Notes: generated by a model not told the origin, from the sequence alone. Positions 38,272-47,719 are shown, counted from the stretch's first letter. The stretch: 64,000 bases of DNA from Mycolicibacterium hassiacum DSM 44199 (GCF_900603025.1 NZ_LR026975.1:5084001-5148000), one strand, 5' to 3'. Made by a program: numbers and translations.

Positions 38272-39501
38272 TCATGCTGCGGTGTGCAGTTTTTGTACGG
38301 CACCGTGCCGGGCGGGGTCGTAGGGGCTTTGGTCGTGCCAGCAGCGGTAGATGACGCGAATCCAGGCGCGGGCGAGGATTCGCACGGCGTGGGGGTGGTC
38401 GTGTCCGCGCGCGCGGGCTCGGTTGTAGATGTCGGCTGCCCAAGTGCTTTGGTGTCGGCTGTTGTCAGCGAAGGTGGTCAGTGCTCGGCGGAAGCGTTTG
38501 TTGCATGCCCAGCGGAAGTGCACGGCGTGTTGTTTGCCGGAAGATTTGGTGACGGGAGTGACCCCGGCCAGGGCGGCCACGGCGTCGGGACCGTCGTAGG
38601 CTGCACGGGAGTCGCCCCACTCGGCGAGCACCTGGGCGGCGTTGATCTGACCCGACCTTGGCAGCGACGTGAAGACCTCGGCGTCCGGGTGCTCCCCGAG
38701 GCGGGCGATGACGGATCGGTCGAGGGCCTTGCCTGCGCTGTTGAGCGCCTCGATGACGCTGACGAGGGCCAGCACGACGTCGCGGACGGCGATAGTCAGG
38801 ACGGGATCGGTGGTGCCTGCGGGTGCGCTGCGCAGCCGGGTCAACAGTTCTTTGACTGGTCGTCGACCGGAATAGGAATGCTTGACAAGGAACGCAGCCA
38901 AGCGTTTCTCTCCGAGTCGAGCGGCGCTGGCCGCGGTGGGATAGCGACGCAGGAACGCCAGGCTGATTGGAGATTCGACGTCGGCGAAGATCGCTTTGGC
39001 GCCAGGCCAGTGATCATCGAGCAGGGCGCTGAGTTGGTTGGTGGCCGCCACCCGCATGGCGACAACGTCGTCGCGGGTGCGGACCACCGTGCGCAGCGCC
39101 TTGGTCGACGAACTGTACGGGGCTGCGGGGCGCAGTCGATGGTGGCGCAAGCGCAGGTATTCGGCGATCACCAGGGCGTCACCGGCATCAGACTTGGCGC
39201 CGGAGATGACTTCGCCGTCCCGCCACGTTTTGATGGCGTTCGGGGATACCGGGATGACCGGGTGGCCGGCTTCGAGCAGCAGGTCGACCAGCCGCCCATT
39301 GGGTCGTTCGATCCCGATGTGCACATCGGCGGGATCGCCGAACTTGGACAGTTTGCGAATCAGTGTGGCGATGCCATCGGCAGTATGGTCAATCATGAAC
39401 TGCGCCAGTATCTTTCCCACTGCGGACAGCACGCACACGGCATGAGTGGCGGCAGCCCAGTCCAACCCGACGTAGATGATTTCTGCGGTTTCCTCGGACA
39501 A
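38272..39501 (-). CDS. IS110-family transposase (DEDD)
   Basis: A 409-residue transposase. The RuvC-like N-terminal domain has YVGLDWAAATHAV (first Asp), GIERPNG (Glu) and GAKSDAGDALVIAEYLR (Asp pair). The C-terminal Transposase_20 domain has SLPRSGQINAAQVLAEWGD and AGVTPVTKSSGK with the catalytic Ser context, then HFRWACNKRFRRAL. It is full length with no internal stop, so it could be active. IS110 recombinases are guided by a bridge RNA from the element's own non-coding end. Confidence 0.95.
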   Translation of the reverse strand: MSEETAEIIYVGLDWAAATHAVCVLSAVGKILAQFMIDHTADGIATLIRKLSKFGDPADVHIGIERPNGRLVDLLLEAGHPVIPVSPNAIKTWRDGEVISGAKSDAGDALVIAEYLRLRHHRLRPAAPYSSSTKALRTVVRTRDDVVAMRVAATNQLSALLDDHWPGAKAIFADVESPISLAFLRRYPTAASAARLGEKRLAAFLVKHSYSGRRPVKELLTRLRSAPAGTTDPVLTIAVRDVVLALVSVIEALNSAGKALDRSVIARLGEHPDAEVFTSLPRSGQINAAQVLAEWGDSRAAYDGPDAVAALAGVTPVTKSSGKQHAVHFRWACNKRFRRALTTFADNSRHQSTWAADIYNRARARGHDHPHAVRILARAWIRVIYRCWHDQSPYDPARHGAVQKLHTAA

Positions 39502-39734
39502 CGAATCTCCTCAAGGTGGCAGCGACGACGCGGCGAGGGGGTCGACCACCGGACGGTCACTAACTGGCGCTCTGCGGCGCGTCTTCCTGATGCCGGTCTG
39601 CGACTCCGGGAGGGCCGAGGGCGGCGGTGTCATGCTGGCCCTCTACGAGCGACCGCACCTGGCCGTCACCTCGGCCCCCGCCGAGTCCCTTCAACGAACA
39701 CCCATCAGGCATCCGCAATAAGGATGGTGCCCTA
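39502..39734 (-). ncRNA. Non-coding IS110 end, candidate bridge-RNA region
   Basis: 233 bp upstream of the transposase start, without a convincing gene. In the IS110 group the region 5' of the transposase is transcribed as a bridge RNA with two loops that pair to donor and target DNA. Length and position fit; I did not model the structure or identify guide bases. It also holds the start region of the downstream permease operon half. Confidence 0.4.
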
Positions 39735-40559
39735 GTGACCACGCTTGCGCAGGTACCCCGCCGCATCGACTGGCCCTGGCTGCTGCTGGCGGTCATCGTG
39801 CTGATCGCGCTCGCCGTCCCGGCGCTGGCCGGTGAACAGGTCGCCGACTTCGCCGCCGGGTTGCGCCCACCCGGTCCGGGCAATCCGCTGGGGACCGACC
39901 ACTTCGGGTACGACCTGGCCGTGCGGAGCGCGGCGGCGCTACGGATCTCGCTGCTGGTCGCCGCGGTGTGCGCGGTGGTGGCCACCGTGCTGGGCCTGCT
40001 CGTCGGTACGGCCGCCGCGCTGGCCGGCGGCTGGGTCGACGCGGTGGTGATGCGCGCCGTCGACGGTTTCAACGCCCTGCCGCATCTGGTGGTCGGCATC
40101 GTGATCGCCGCTATGTGGCGCGGCGCGCCGCTGGCCATCATCGCCTCCATCGCGTTGACCCACTGGCCCGCGGTGGCCCGGGTGGTGCGCGCCGAGCTGC
40201 TCGCCGCCACCGGTGCGGGCTGGATCGAGACGGCGCGGCTGGCCGGGGCATCGCGCTGGTTCATCGCCCGCCACCACCTGCTGCCCGCGGTGACCGGGCA
40301 GGCTTTGGTCGCCATGGTGATGCTGTTGCCGCACGCGGTCTGGCACGAATCCACGCTGTCGTTCCTCGGGGTCGGTTTCTCCCCGGACCGGGCCAGCCTG
40401 GGCACCTTGCTCGGCCAGGCCCGCGGCGACGTGCTCACCGGGGCGTGGTGGACGCTGGCGGTGCCCGCGGCGGCGCTGGTCGTCACCGCGCTGACCTTCG
40501 CCGCCGCCGGCACCCGGCTGCAGCGGCGGATCGAGCCGCCCGCGGGGAGGGTGTGGTGA
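39735..40559 (+). CDS. DppC/NikC-type ABC permease
   Basis: A 274-residue permease. GNPLGTDHFGYDLAVRSAAALR is the DppC/NikC signature (given here as its core GTDHFGYD), and the EAA loop is IETARLAGASRWFIARHHLLP. The C-terminal SFLGVGFSPDRASLGTLLG is also typical. The annotated GTG 39735 lies close to the inferred IS110 end, so the native N-terminus may have been altered. The next gene overlaps by GTGA. Confidence 0.88.
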   Translation: MTTLAQVPRRIDWPWLLLAVIVLIALAVPALAGEQVADFAAGLRPPGPGNPLGTDHFGYDLAVRSAAALRISLLVAAVCAVVATVLGLLVGTAAALAGGWVDAVVMRAVDGFNALPHLVVGIVIAAMWRGAPLAIIASIALTHWPAVARVVRAELLAATGAGWIETARLAGASRWFIARHHLLPAVTGQALVAMVMLLPHAVWHESTLSFLGVGFSPDRASLGTLLGQARGDVLTGAWWTLAVPAAALVVTALTFAAAGTRLQRRIEPPAGRVW

Positions 40560-41314
40560 GCGCACCCTCCGCCGAGCTGCTCGGCCTGACCGTCGACATC
40601 GCCACCCGCGACCGTCGCGGCCCGGTGGTGCGGGTGCTCGACACGGTGAATCTGCAGGTGGCCAGCGGCCGGGTCACCGCGCTGGTCGGCGAGTCCGGCT
40701 GCGGCAAATCCCTTGCGGCGCTCGCGCTGTGCGGACTGCTGCCACCCGGTTCGCGGGTGACGGGAGAGATTCGGATCGACGGGATCCCGGTGGGCGACGA
40801 ACGGCACTGGCGCCGGTTGCGCGGCGCTCACATCGGCTATGTGCCGCAGTCGGCGGCCACCTCGTTCACCCCCGTGCGGACGGTCGGCCGCCAGCTGGCC
40901 GAGGTGTGCGGGCGGCTGCGGGCCGACCGCGGCGTCACCGAACTGCTCGCGGCGGTGCGGCTCCCCGCCGATGTCGCCGAGCGCTACCCGCACGAACTGT
41001 CCGGCGGCATGGCTCAGCGTGTCGCCATTGCCGCCGCCCTGGCCGGCCGCCCCGGCCTGCTCATCGCCGACGAACCCACCTCCGCGCTGGACCCGGAGAA
41101 CAGCGACGGGGTGTGGCAGTTGCTCGGCGAGGCCGCCGCGGAAGGCGCTGGCGTGCTTGTCATCACCCACGAACTGCCGGGGCTACTGCGCTCCGGGGTC
41201 TGCGACGACATCGCGCTGATGCGGTCGGGAACCGTGCTCGGCCAGGGCACCACCGCGGAACTGGCCGCCGCCGGTGGCTACGCACAGCGCTTCTTCGGAA
41301 AGGTGATCGCATGA
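40556..41314 (+). CDS. DppD/NikD-type ABC ATPase
   Basis: A 252-residue ATPase: Walker A VGESGCGKSLAA, Q-loop VPQSAATSFTPV, signature ELSGGMAQRVAIA, Walker B LLIADEPTSALD and switch His VLVITHELPG. The pattern matches oligopeptide/nickel importers. GTG 40556 overlaps the permease stop. It lacks the C-terminal oligopeptide-transporter extension with Cys residues found in many OppD proteins, which fits the shorter NikD type. Confidence 0.9.
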   Translation: MSAPSAELLGLTVDIATRDRRGPVVRVLDTVNLQVASGRVTALVGESGCGKSLAALALCGLLPPGSRVTGEIRIDGIPVGDERHWRRLRGAHIGYVPQSAATSFTPVRTVGRQLAEVCGRLRADRGVTELLAAVRLPADVAERYPHELSGGMAQRVAIAAALAGRPGLLIADEPTSALDPENSDGVWQLLGEAAAEGAGVLVITHELPGLLRSGVCDDIALMRSGTVLGQGTTAELAAAGGYAQRFFGKVIA

Positions 41315-41994
41315 GTGCCCACCTACTGCAGGCCGCCCGGATCCGGGTGACGTTCGACGGCCGCACGGCGCTCGACGGGGTGGACCTGTCGGTGCGCACC
41401 GGCGAGGTGATCGGGGTGACCGGTGCGTCCGGTAGCGGCAAGACCACACTGCTGCGGGTGCTGGCCGGCCTGCATGCCCCCGACGCCGGGGCGGTGCTGT
41501 ACGACGGGGAGGCCCACCGGCCGACCGGATCGGTCGCTTTGGTGGCCCAGCACCCCCGGCAGGTGTGCAACCCGCGCTGGACGCTGCGGCGCATTGTCAC
41601 CGAACCCGCGGCGATCCGCCGCGCACCCGCCGATCCGGAGGTGCTCGCCGAGCGGGTCGGCCTCGACGAGGCCCTACTGGACCGCCATCCCGGCCAGGTC
41701 AGCGACGGACAGCTGCAGCGCGCCTGTCTGGCCCGCGTGCTGGTGCAGCGGCCCCGGTTCGTGCTGTGCGACGAACCCACCGCGATGCTCGACCCGATCG
41801 CCGCCGCCGATGTGGTGGCGCTGCTGCGCGGGCTCGCCCGCGATGCCGGGCTGGTGGTGGTGAGCCATGACGCCGCGGTGGTCGAGGCGCTCAGCGACCG
41901 GGTGGTCCGGCTGTCGTCCGGGCGCCTGACAAGTACGGAGGGCCCCGGTGTTGCCGACCGGCACCGGGGGCGGGCCATTAGGGTGGGACCGTGA
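41311..41994 (+). CDS. DppF/NikE-type ABC ATPase
   Basis: A 227-residue ATPase: Walker [15 protein letters not shown]-loop [14 protein letters not shown], signature [13 protein letters not shown] (SDGQ instead of SGGQ, a change also seen in NikE-type proteins), Walker [13 protein letters not shown] and [14 protein letters not shown] 41311 overlaps the preceding stop (ATGA), and its own stop overlaps lpdC (GTGA). The foreign operon is thus fused translationally to the core gene lpdC. Confidence 0.9.
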   Translation: MSAHLLQAARIRVTFDGRTALDGVDLSVRTGEVIGVTGASGSGKTTLLRVLAGLHAPDAGAVLYDGEAHRPTGSVALVAQHPRQVCNPRWTLRRIVTEPAAIRRAPADPEVLAERVGLDEALLDRHPGQVSDGQLQRACLARVLVQRPRFVLCDEPTAMLDPIAAADVVALLRGLARDAGLVVVSHDAAVVEALSDRVVRLSSGRLTSTEGPGVADRHRGRAIRVGP

Positions 41995-43385
41995 CTCACT
42001 ATGACGTCGTCGTGCTGGGAGCGGGCCCCGGTGGGTACGTCGCGGCCATCCGCTCCGCCCAGCTGGGGCTGAACACCGCCATCGTCGAACCCAAGTACTG
42101 GGGCGGCGTGTGTCTCAACGTCGGGTGCATCCCGTCGAAGGCGTTGCTGCGCAACGCCGAACTGGCCCACATCGTCACCAAAGAGGCCAAGACGTTCGGC
42201 ATCGGCGGAGACGTCACCCTGGACTACGGGGCGGCGTTCGACCGCAGCCGCAAGGTGGCCGAGGGCCGGGTCGCCGGTGTGCACTACCTGATGAAGAAGA
42301 ACAAGATCACCGAGATCCACGGCTACGGCCGGTTCCGCGACGCCAACACCCTCGATGTCGAGCTCAACGAGGGCGGCACCCAGACCGTCACGTTCACCAA
42401 CGCGATCATCGCCACCGGCAGCAGCACCCGGCTGGTGCCCGGCACCAAGCTCAGCGAGAACGTCGTCACCTACGAGAAGCAGATCCTGTCCCGGGAGCTG
42501 CCGGGCTCGATCGTGATCGCCGGTGCGGGGGCGATCGGCATGGAGTTCGGCTACGTGCTGGCCAACTACGGCGTCGACGTCACCATCGTCGAGTTCCTGC
42601 CGCGCGCCCTGCCGAACGAGGACGCCGAGGTGTCCAAGGAGATCGAGAAGGCGTTCAAGAAGCTCGGCATCAAGATCCGCACCGGCACCAAGGTGGAGTC
42701 CATCACCGACAACGGCTCCGAGGTCGTCGTCGAGGTCAGCAAGGACGGCAGGGGCGAGGCCCTGCGGGCCGACCGGGTGCTGCAGGCCATCGGGTTCGCC
42801 CCCAACGTCGAGGGCTACGGCCTGGAGAACACCGGCGTGGCGCTCACCGATCGCGGCGCGATCGCCATCGACGACCACATGCGCACCTCGGTGCCGCACA
42901 TCTACGCGATCGGTGACGTCACCGCCAAACTCCAGCTCGCCCACGTCGCCGAGGCCCAGGCCGTTGTCGCCGCCGAGACGATCGCCGGTGCGGAGACCCT
43001 GACGCTCGGCGACTACCGGATGATGCCGCGCGCGACGTTCTGCCAGCCGCAGGTGGCCAGCTTCGGGCTGACCGAGCAGCAGGCCCGCGACGAGGGCTAT
43101 GACGTCAAGGTCGCGAAGTTCCCGTTCACCGCCAACGGCAAGGCCCACGGGATGGGCGCTCCGGGCGGGTTCGTGAAGGTGATCGCCGACGGCAAGTACG
43201 GCGAACTGCTCGGCGGGCACATGATCGGCCACGACGTCTCGGAGCTGCTGCCCGAGCTGACCCTGGCCCAGAAGTGGGACCTGACGGTCAACGAGCTGGC
43301 CCGTAACGTGCACACCCATCCGACGCTGTCGGAGGCACTGCAGGAGTGCTTCCACGGCCTGGCCGGACACATGATCAACTTTTGA
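41991..43385 (+). CDS. lpdC: Dihydrolipoamide dehydrogenase, Lpd/LpdC (Rv0462-like)
   Basis: A 464-residue flavoprotein disulfide reductase. FAD site [21 protein letters not shown], redox disulfide [19 protein letters not shown] site [20 protein letters not shown], and the C-terminal His-Glu base in [17 protein letters not shown]. It reoxidises lipoyl groups of the pyruvate and branched-chain dehydrogenase complexes and, in M. tuberculosis, supports the peroxynitrite reductase with AhpC/AhpD. GTG 41991 overlaps the upstream ATPase stop. Confidence 0.96.
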   Translation: MTHYDVVVLGAGPGGYVAAIRSAQLGLNTAIVEPKYWGGVCLNVGCIPSKALLRNAELAHIVTKEAKTFGIGGDVTLDYGAAFDRSRKVAEGRVAGVHYLMKKNKITEIHGYGRFRDANTLDVELNEGGTQTVTFTNAIIATGSSTRLVPGTKLSENVVTYEKQILSRELPGSIVIAGAGAIGMEFGYVLANYGVDVTIVEFLPRALPNEDAEVSKEIEKAFKKLGIKIRTGTKVESITDNGSEVVVEVSKDGRGEALRADRVLQAIGFAPNVEGYGLENTGVALTDRGAIAIDDHMRTSVPHIYAIGDVTAKLQLAHVAEAQAVVAAETIAGAETLTLGDYRMMPRATFCQPQVASFGLTEQQARDEGYDVKVAKFPFTANGKAHGMGAPGGFVKVIADGKYGELLGGHMIGHDVSELLPELTLAQKWDLTVNELARNVHTHPTLSEALQECFHGLAGHMINF

Positions 43386-43663
43386 GAGCCGCGATCTGGG
43401 TGGCCGGCATCGGCGGACTGTTGCTCGGCCACATCCTGTGGTTGGCCGGGATCTCGCTGGCCATCAACACCGCCACGGTCAGCACCTGGGTGCTGGTCGT
43501 GGCCGCGGTGTCGTTCATGCTCGGTGGCCTCTGCGCCTACGTCGGGATGCGCTGCTACCGCAGCGCGGCGCCGAACTCCGATGTGTGGGCGGCGTTCCTG
43601 CTGGCGCTGCCGGCGTCGCCGGTGCTGCTGTCGCTGGCGGTGCTGGGGGTCACCTACCTGTAG
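43382..43663 (+). CDS. Small membrane protein, Rv0463-like
   Basis: A 93-residue protein with three hydrophobic segments, starting at TTG 43382 inside the lpdC stop (TTGA overlap). [20 protein letters not shown] begins the protein's first hairpin. Position after lpdC matches Rv0463 of M. tuberculosis, which has about the same length. An in-frame codon at 43346 lies inside lpdC and is rejected. Function unknown. Confidence 0.78.
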   Translation: MRAAIWVAGIGGLLLGHILWLAGISLAINTATVSTWVLVVAAVSFMLGGLCAYVGMRCYRSAAPNSDVWAAFLLALPASPVLLSLAVLGVTYL

Positions 43664-43708
43664 GGCGGGCCGGATCGCGGGCCGGCGAGATGTGATGGGG
43701 GAGTGGAG

Positions 43709-44521
43709 ATGGTCGACGCGCAGGAGCGGGTGACGGTTTCGGTGACCGAGGCGTCGCCGAGGTGCGGATGAACCGGCCGGACAAGCGAAACGCGTTCGAC
43801 CCCGCGATGTTCGAGGCGCTCATCAACGCCGGCGAGGCGCTGAAGCAGCGGGCGGGGTTGCGGGCGGTGGTGCTGTCGGGGGCCGGACCCGATTTCTGTG
43901 CCGGACTCGACTTCGGCATGTTCGAGAAGATGCGCGACGGGCAGCGGCTCACGCTGCCGCCGGCCGGTGACCCGCCGGCGGACTCCCCGGCGCAGAAACC
44001 CGGTCACCGGGTGGTGTGGGTGTGGGCCGCTGCCCGTCCCGGTGATCGCCGCGGTGCACGGCCATGCGCTGGGAGCGGGTCTGCAGTTGACCCTCGGTGC
44101 CGACATCAGGATCGTGAGCCCGGACGCGCGGCTGGGGGTCTTCGAGGTGCTGTGGGGCCTGATCCCGGACATGACCGGCACGCAACTGCTGCCGGATCTC
44201 ATCGGGCGGGACAAGGCCAAGGAGCTGACCTTCACCGGGCGGATCGTGACGGGCCGGGAGGCGGTGGACATCGGGCTTGCCACCCGGGTGGCCGACGATC
44301 CGCGTGCCGAAGCGCTCGCCATGGCCCGCGAGATCGCCCAGCGCAGCCCGGATGCCGTCCGCGCCGCCAAACGGCTGCTCGACCTCGCCGGGCGCGCCGA
44401 CCTGGCGACCGGGTTCGCCGCCGAACTGGCCGAGATCGGCCGGCTGATCTCCAGCCCGAATCAGGTCGAGGCGGTCGCCGCGCGCCTGGAGCAGCGCGAG
44501 CCCCGGTTCGTCGATCCGTGA
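43709..44521 (+). pseudogene. Enoyl-CoA hydratase (crotonase) gene broken by two frameshifts
   Basis: The start ATG 43709 (MVDAQERVTVSVT) has GGAG upstream, but this frame stops at 43769-43771. The family sequence continues in the next frame as RMNRPDKRNAFDPAMFEAL and AVVLSGAGPDFCAGLDFGM, up to RVVWVWA near 44030. It then resumes in the original frame as LPVPVIAAVHGHALGAGL and runs to VDP. The junctions fit a 1-nt loss near 43755 and a 2-nt loss near 44030, so the net change is 3 nt. All crotonase motifs survive in pieces, so decay is recent or reflects assembly error. Confidence 0.88.
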
Positions 44522-44528
44522 CGGCCGG

Positions 44529-45080
44529 TCAGTCCGGGAAGTCCAGCGGCACCCCGAGGGTGGTGATCGTCGCCGCCAGCCCGTCGTACTGGGCGGCCAG
44601 CATGCAGAACTCGATCAGCTGAGGTCTGGTCAGGTACTGCGCCAGCTTCGCCCAGGTCTGCGGGGACACCCCGCGGGTGACGACGAACTCGTCGGTGGCG
44701 GTGATCAGCGCGCGCTGCCGGTCGGTCAGCCCGTCGGCGTCGGGGCCCTCGAAGATCCTGGCCTGCAGGTCGGCGTCCAGGCCCTTGCTGCGGGCCCGGC
44801 GGCGGTGCTGCTGCAGTTCGTACTCGCAGTTGCGCAGGTGCGCGACCCGCAGGATCACCGTCTCGATGTCCTGCACCGGCAGCTTGCTCATCATTCCCAG
44901 CAGGATCCCGCTGTAGGGCAGCCAGGACAGGAACAGCAGCCGGTGCTGACCGAGCACGTGGAACAGGCTGAACCGCGGCGCCCGGATCGCGCGTGCGCCG
45001 ATCTTGGCGATGACCCAGTTCAGCAGGCCTAGTTCCCGGAGTCCGCCCGGCTCGATGCGCGCGGGCTTGGTGGCGCTCAT
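44529..45080 (-). CDS. AhpD/carboxymuconolactone decarboxylase-like protein, Rv0464c-like
   Basis: A 183-residue all-helical protein of the CMD/AhpD fold. VILRVAHLRNCEYELQQHRR is the family helix, but only one Cys is present where AhpD has CxxC, so peroxidase-type disulfide chemistry as in AhpD is unlikely. ATG 45080 lies 18 nt after the ramB stop on the same strand, so it is probably cotranscribed with ramB, as in M. tuberculosis (Rv0465c-Rv0464c). Confidence 0.85.
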   Translation of the reverse strand: MSATKPARIEPGGLRELGLLNWVIAKIGARAIRAPRFSLFHVLGQHRLLFLSWLPYSGILLGMMSKLPVQDIETVILRVAHLRNCEYELQQHRRRARSKGLDADLQARIFEGPDADGLTDRQRALITATDEFVVTRGVSPQTWAKLAQYLTRPQLIEFCMLAAQYDGLAATITTLGVPLDFPD

Positions 45081-45098
45081 CGAAGCGAGTCTAGGCGC

Positions 45099-46526
45099 TC
45101 AGCTTTTCCTGACCAGATACGGCGACACCGTGCTGCGGTGTTCGTCGAGGTCCAGCGCGCGGCCGATCGGCGGGAAGGCGCGCTGCGGGCAGTCGTCGCG
45201 CTCGCACACCCGGCAGCCCGCGCCGATCGGTGTGGCGTTCTCCCCGGACAGGTCCAGCCCCTCGCTGTACACCAGCCGGTGGGCGTGGCGCAGCTCGCAG
45301 CCCAACCCGATGGCGAAGGTCTTGCTGGGCTGCCCGTAGCGGCGGGCGCGACGCTCCACAGTGCGCGCCACCCACATGTAGTTGCGCCCGTCGGGCATCT
45401 GCGCGATCTGCACCATGATCTTGCCCGGGTAGGCGAAAGTCTCGTACACATTCCACAGCGGGCAGGTGCCGCCGGACGCGGAGAAGTGAAAACCGGTGGC
45501 GGACTGGCGTTTCGACATGTTGCCCGCGCGGTCGACGCGGACGAACGACAGCGGCACCCCGCGCAGCGACGGCCGCTGCAGGGTCGACAGCCGATGCGCG
45601 ATGGTCTCGTAGGACACCATGTAGTGCGCCGAGAGCCGCTCGACGTCGTAGCGGAACTCCTCGGCGGTGGCGTGAAACTGCCGGTACGGCAACACCGTTG
45701 CGGCCGCGAAGTAGTTGGCCAGCCCGAGCCGGGCCAGCTTCGTCGACTCCTCGCTGGTGAATCGGCCCTCGTCGACGAGCTTGTCGATCAGATCGCCGAA
45801 CTCCAGGTAGGCCAGCTCGGCGGCCATCCGGAACACCGTCTGCCCGGACGACAGGTGGTTGCTGATCTCCAGGGTCCTGGTCTCCGGGTGGAAGCGGTGC
45901 AGCACCGACTCGCCGAGGTCGCTGCGCCGCACGATGTGCACGCCGTGCACCATGGTCAACCGGTCGGCCAGCTGACGGCTCAGCTCGGCCCGGTGCATGC
46001 CCATGCGGATGGTGAAATCCTCGGCGGCGGTGTCGAGTTCGTGCAGGTAATTCTGCCGCTCGTAGAAGTAGTCGCGGACCTCCTCGTGCGGCATGGTGAT
46101 CTGCCCCGCGCCCGCGCCCAGGCCGCCGGCGTCGGAGTAGCGGCCCTCGGTCAGCGCGGCCAGTTGGGTGGTGGCCATCCGGTAGCGCCGGTGCAGGTTG
46201 ACCATCGCGCGGGCCAGCGCCGGATGCGTGTTGACCATGTCGGCCACCTCTGCCAGGTCGACGTCGACGTCGACGTCGCGGTCCATGGTGACCTCGCGCA
46301 GTTCGGCGATCAGCCGGGTGTCGTCCTCGGTGGAGAAGAACGTCGCGTCGACCCCGAACACCTCGGTGATGCGCAGCAGCACGGGCACCGTCAGCGGGCG
46401 GACGTCGTGCTCGATCTGGTTGAGGTAGCTCGGCGAGATGCCCAGCATCTGGGCGAGTGCGGCCTGGCTGAAACCGCGTTCCGTGCGGAGCTGACGAACT
46501 CGTGAGCCCACGAACGTTTTCGCCAC
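45099..46526 (-). CDS. ramB: RamB, regulator of acetate and glyoxylate metabolism
   Basis: A 475-residue regulator, the length of M. tuberculosis RamB (474). The N-terminal Xre helix-turn-helix is GFSQAALAQMLGISPSYLNQ; the central domain has TMPHEEVRDYFYERQNYLH and an IrrE/peptidase-like AAELAYLEFGDLID; the C-terminal Cys-containing domain has GGTCPLWNVYE and GCRVCERDDCPQRAFP. RamB represses the isocitrate lyase gene in mycobacteria. GTG 46526 matches the known N-terminus; the frame is open to 46565. Its target aceA lies about 1.2 kb away. Confidence 0.96.
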   Translation of the reverse strand: MAKTFVGSRVRQLRTERGFSQAALAQMLGISPSYLNQIEHDVRPLTVPVLLRITEVFGVDATFFSTEDDTRLIAELREVTMDRDVDVDVDLAEVADMVNTHPALARAMVNLHRRYRMATTQLAALTEGRYSDAGGLGAGAGQITMPHEEVRDYFYERQNYLHELDTAAEDFTIRMGMHRAELSRQLADRLTMVHGVHIVRRSDLGESVLHRFHPETRTLEISNHLSSGQTVFRMAAELAYLEFGDLIDKLVDEGRFTSEESTKLARLGLANYFAAATVLPYRQFHATAEEFRYDVERLSAHYMVSYETIAHRLSTLQRPSLRGVPLSFVRVDRAGNMSKRQSATGFHFSASGGTCPLWNVYETFAYPGKIMVQIAQMPDGRNYMWVARTVERRARRYGQPSKTFAIGLGCELRHAHRLVYSEGLDLSGENATPIGAGCRVCERDDCPQRAFPPIGRALDLDEHRSTVSPYLVRKS

Positions 46527-46627
46527 GTCATCGAGCCTAACAATGCTGTGAAGCTCGATTCGCATTGTTGGCAGAACCTGGGCTGTGGCAGGATCGTGCC
46601 GACCGAGCGAACGGAGAGCACGAGGGT

Positions 46628-47443
46628 ATGGCGGGCGACGCGGGCAGCACCGGATTGGCGAAGGTGATGATGCCGGTCCCCGATCCGCATCCCGACGTGT
46701 TCGACGTGGAGTGGCCGCTGCGGGTGGCCGACGTGGACCGCACCGGCCGGCTCAAGTTCGACGCGGCGACCCGGCACATCCAGGACGTCGGCGCCGATCA
46801 GCTGCGCGAGATGGGCTTCCAGGAGACCCATCCGCTGTGGATCGTGCGGCGCACCATGATCGACATGATCCGCCCGATCGAGTTCCAGGACATGCTGCGG
46901 CTGCGGCGCTGGTGTTCGGGCACCTCCAACCGGTGGTGCGAGATGCGGGTGCGCATCGACGGGCGCAAGGGCGGGCTGGTCGAGTCCGAGGCGTTCTGGA
47001 TCAACATCAACCGCGAGACCCAGGGCCCGGCCCGCATCTCCGACGACTTCCTCGAGGGGCTGCGCCGCACCACCGACGTCGACCGGCTGCGGTGGAAGCC
47101 GTACCTGACCGCGGGCGGCCGCGACGACGCCGACGAGGTCCGCGAGTTCCCGGTCCGGGTCAGCGACATCGACATCTTCGACCACATGAACAACTCGGTG
47201 TACTGGGCCGTGGTCGAGGACTACCTGTACCGCCACCCGGATCAGCTGCGCTTCCCGCTGCGGGTGACCATCGAACACGACGCCGCGGTGGCGCTGGGCG
47301 ACAAACTGGAGATCCTCACCCACGTCCATCCGCCCGGATCGACCGACAAATTCGGTCCGGAACTGGCCGACCGCACTGTTACAACGCTCACATACGTGGT
47401 CGGCGAGGAGACCAAAGCGGTCGCCGCGCTGTTCGCGCTCTGA
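46628..47443 (+). CDS. Acyl-ACP thioesterase family protein (FatA-like), Rv0466-like
   Basis: A 271-residue double-hotdog protein. The first hotdog carries VADVDRTGRLKFDAATRHIQD and the second VSDIDIFDHMNNSVYWAVVE, whose HMNNSVY is the acyl-ACP/4-HBT thioesterase active-site helix with Asp, His and Asn. It would release fatty acids from acyl carrier protein or CoA. ATG 46628 is used. It is divergent from ramB across 101 bp and lies just upstream of aceA, as in M. tuberculosis. Confidence 0.9.
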   Translation: MAGDAGSTGLAKVMMPVPDPHPDVFDVEWPLRVADVDRTGRLKFDAATRHIQDVGADQLREMGFQETHPLWIVRRTMIDMIRPIEFQDMLRLRRWCSGTSNRWCEMRVRIDGRKGGLVESEAFWININRETQGPARISDDFLEGLRRTTDVDRLRWKPYLTAGGRDDADEVREFPVRVSDIDIFDHMNNSVYWAVVEDYLYRHPDQLRFPLRVTIEHDAAVALGDKLEILTHVHPPGSTDKFGPELADRTVTTLTYVVGEETKAVAALFAL

Positions 47444-47719
47444 CCCGTCGGCAAACTTGCCCAGTTACCAGTACAGGCGTACCGACCTGCGGAAACGCGT
47501 TACTGGCGGGTAACTTCTGAACCGTTTCAGAGTCCGCCGCCTTCGCAAGATTTGCAAAATCGATCGTTAGCTTTGCGAAAGTTGGCATTAGCAACGGCTG
47601 GACCTGCGGTAATGGGAAGGTGCATCCTCGAACTAGCGAAGCCGCGGCGGTTGTCAAGTGTTAACAGCTTGGGAAGCCCGGTACCGCCGTAGCAAAAGAA
47701 GAGTTCGAAGGGGAGCACC
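47444..47719 (+). promoter_or_regulatory. aceA promoter region with RamB-box-like sites
   Basis: A 276-bp non-coding stretch. AAGATTTGCAAAA (47547-47559) and AGCTTTGCGAA (47569-47579) each match the RamB motif (AAACTTTGCAAA type) with two or three mismatches and are 22 bp apart, about two helical turns. A further GGCAAACTTGCC lies near 47449-47460. The stretch is AT-rich relative to its flanks. Binding is inferred from the neighbouring ramB gene and the known RamB control of isocitrate lyase. Confidence 0.55.

Larger units (their letters stand above)
38243..39734 (-). mobile_element. IS110-family insertion between two permease genes
   Basis: About 1.49 kb separating the DppB-like stop and the DppC-like start, holding one IS110-type transposase on the minus strand with 29 bp downstream and 233 bp upstream of it. 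IS110 elements usually lack terminal inverted repeats and do not make clear target duplications, and none were found, so the exact ends are not fixed. Without the element the two permease genes would be nearly adjacent, which supports insertion into an existing operon. Confidence 0.82.
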
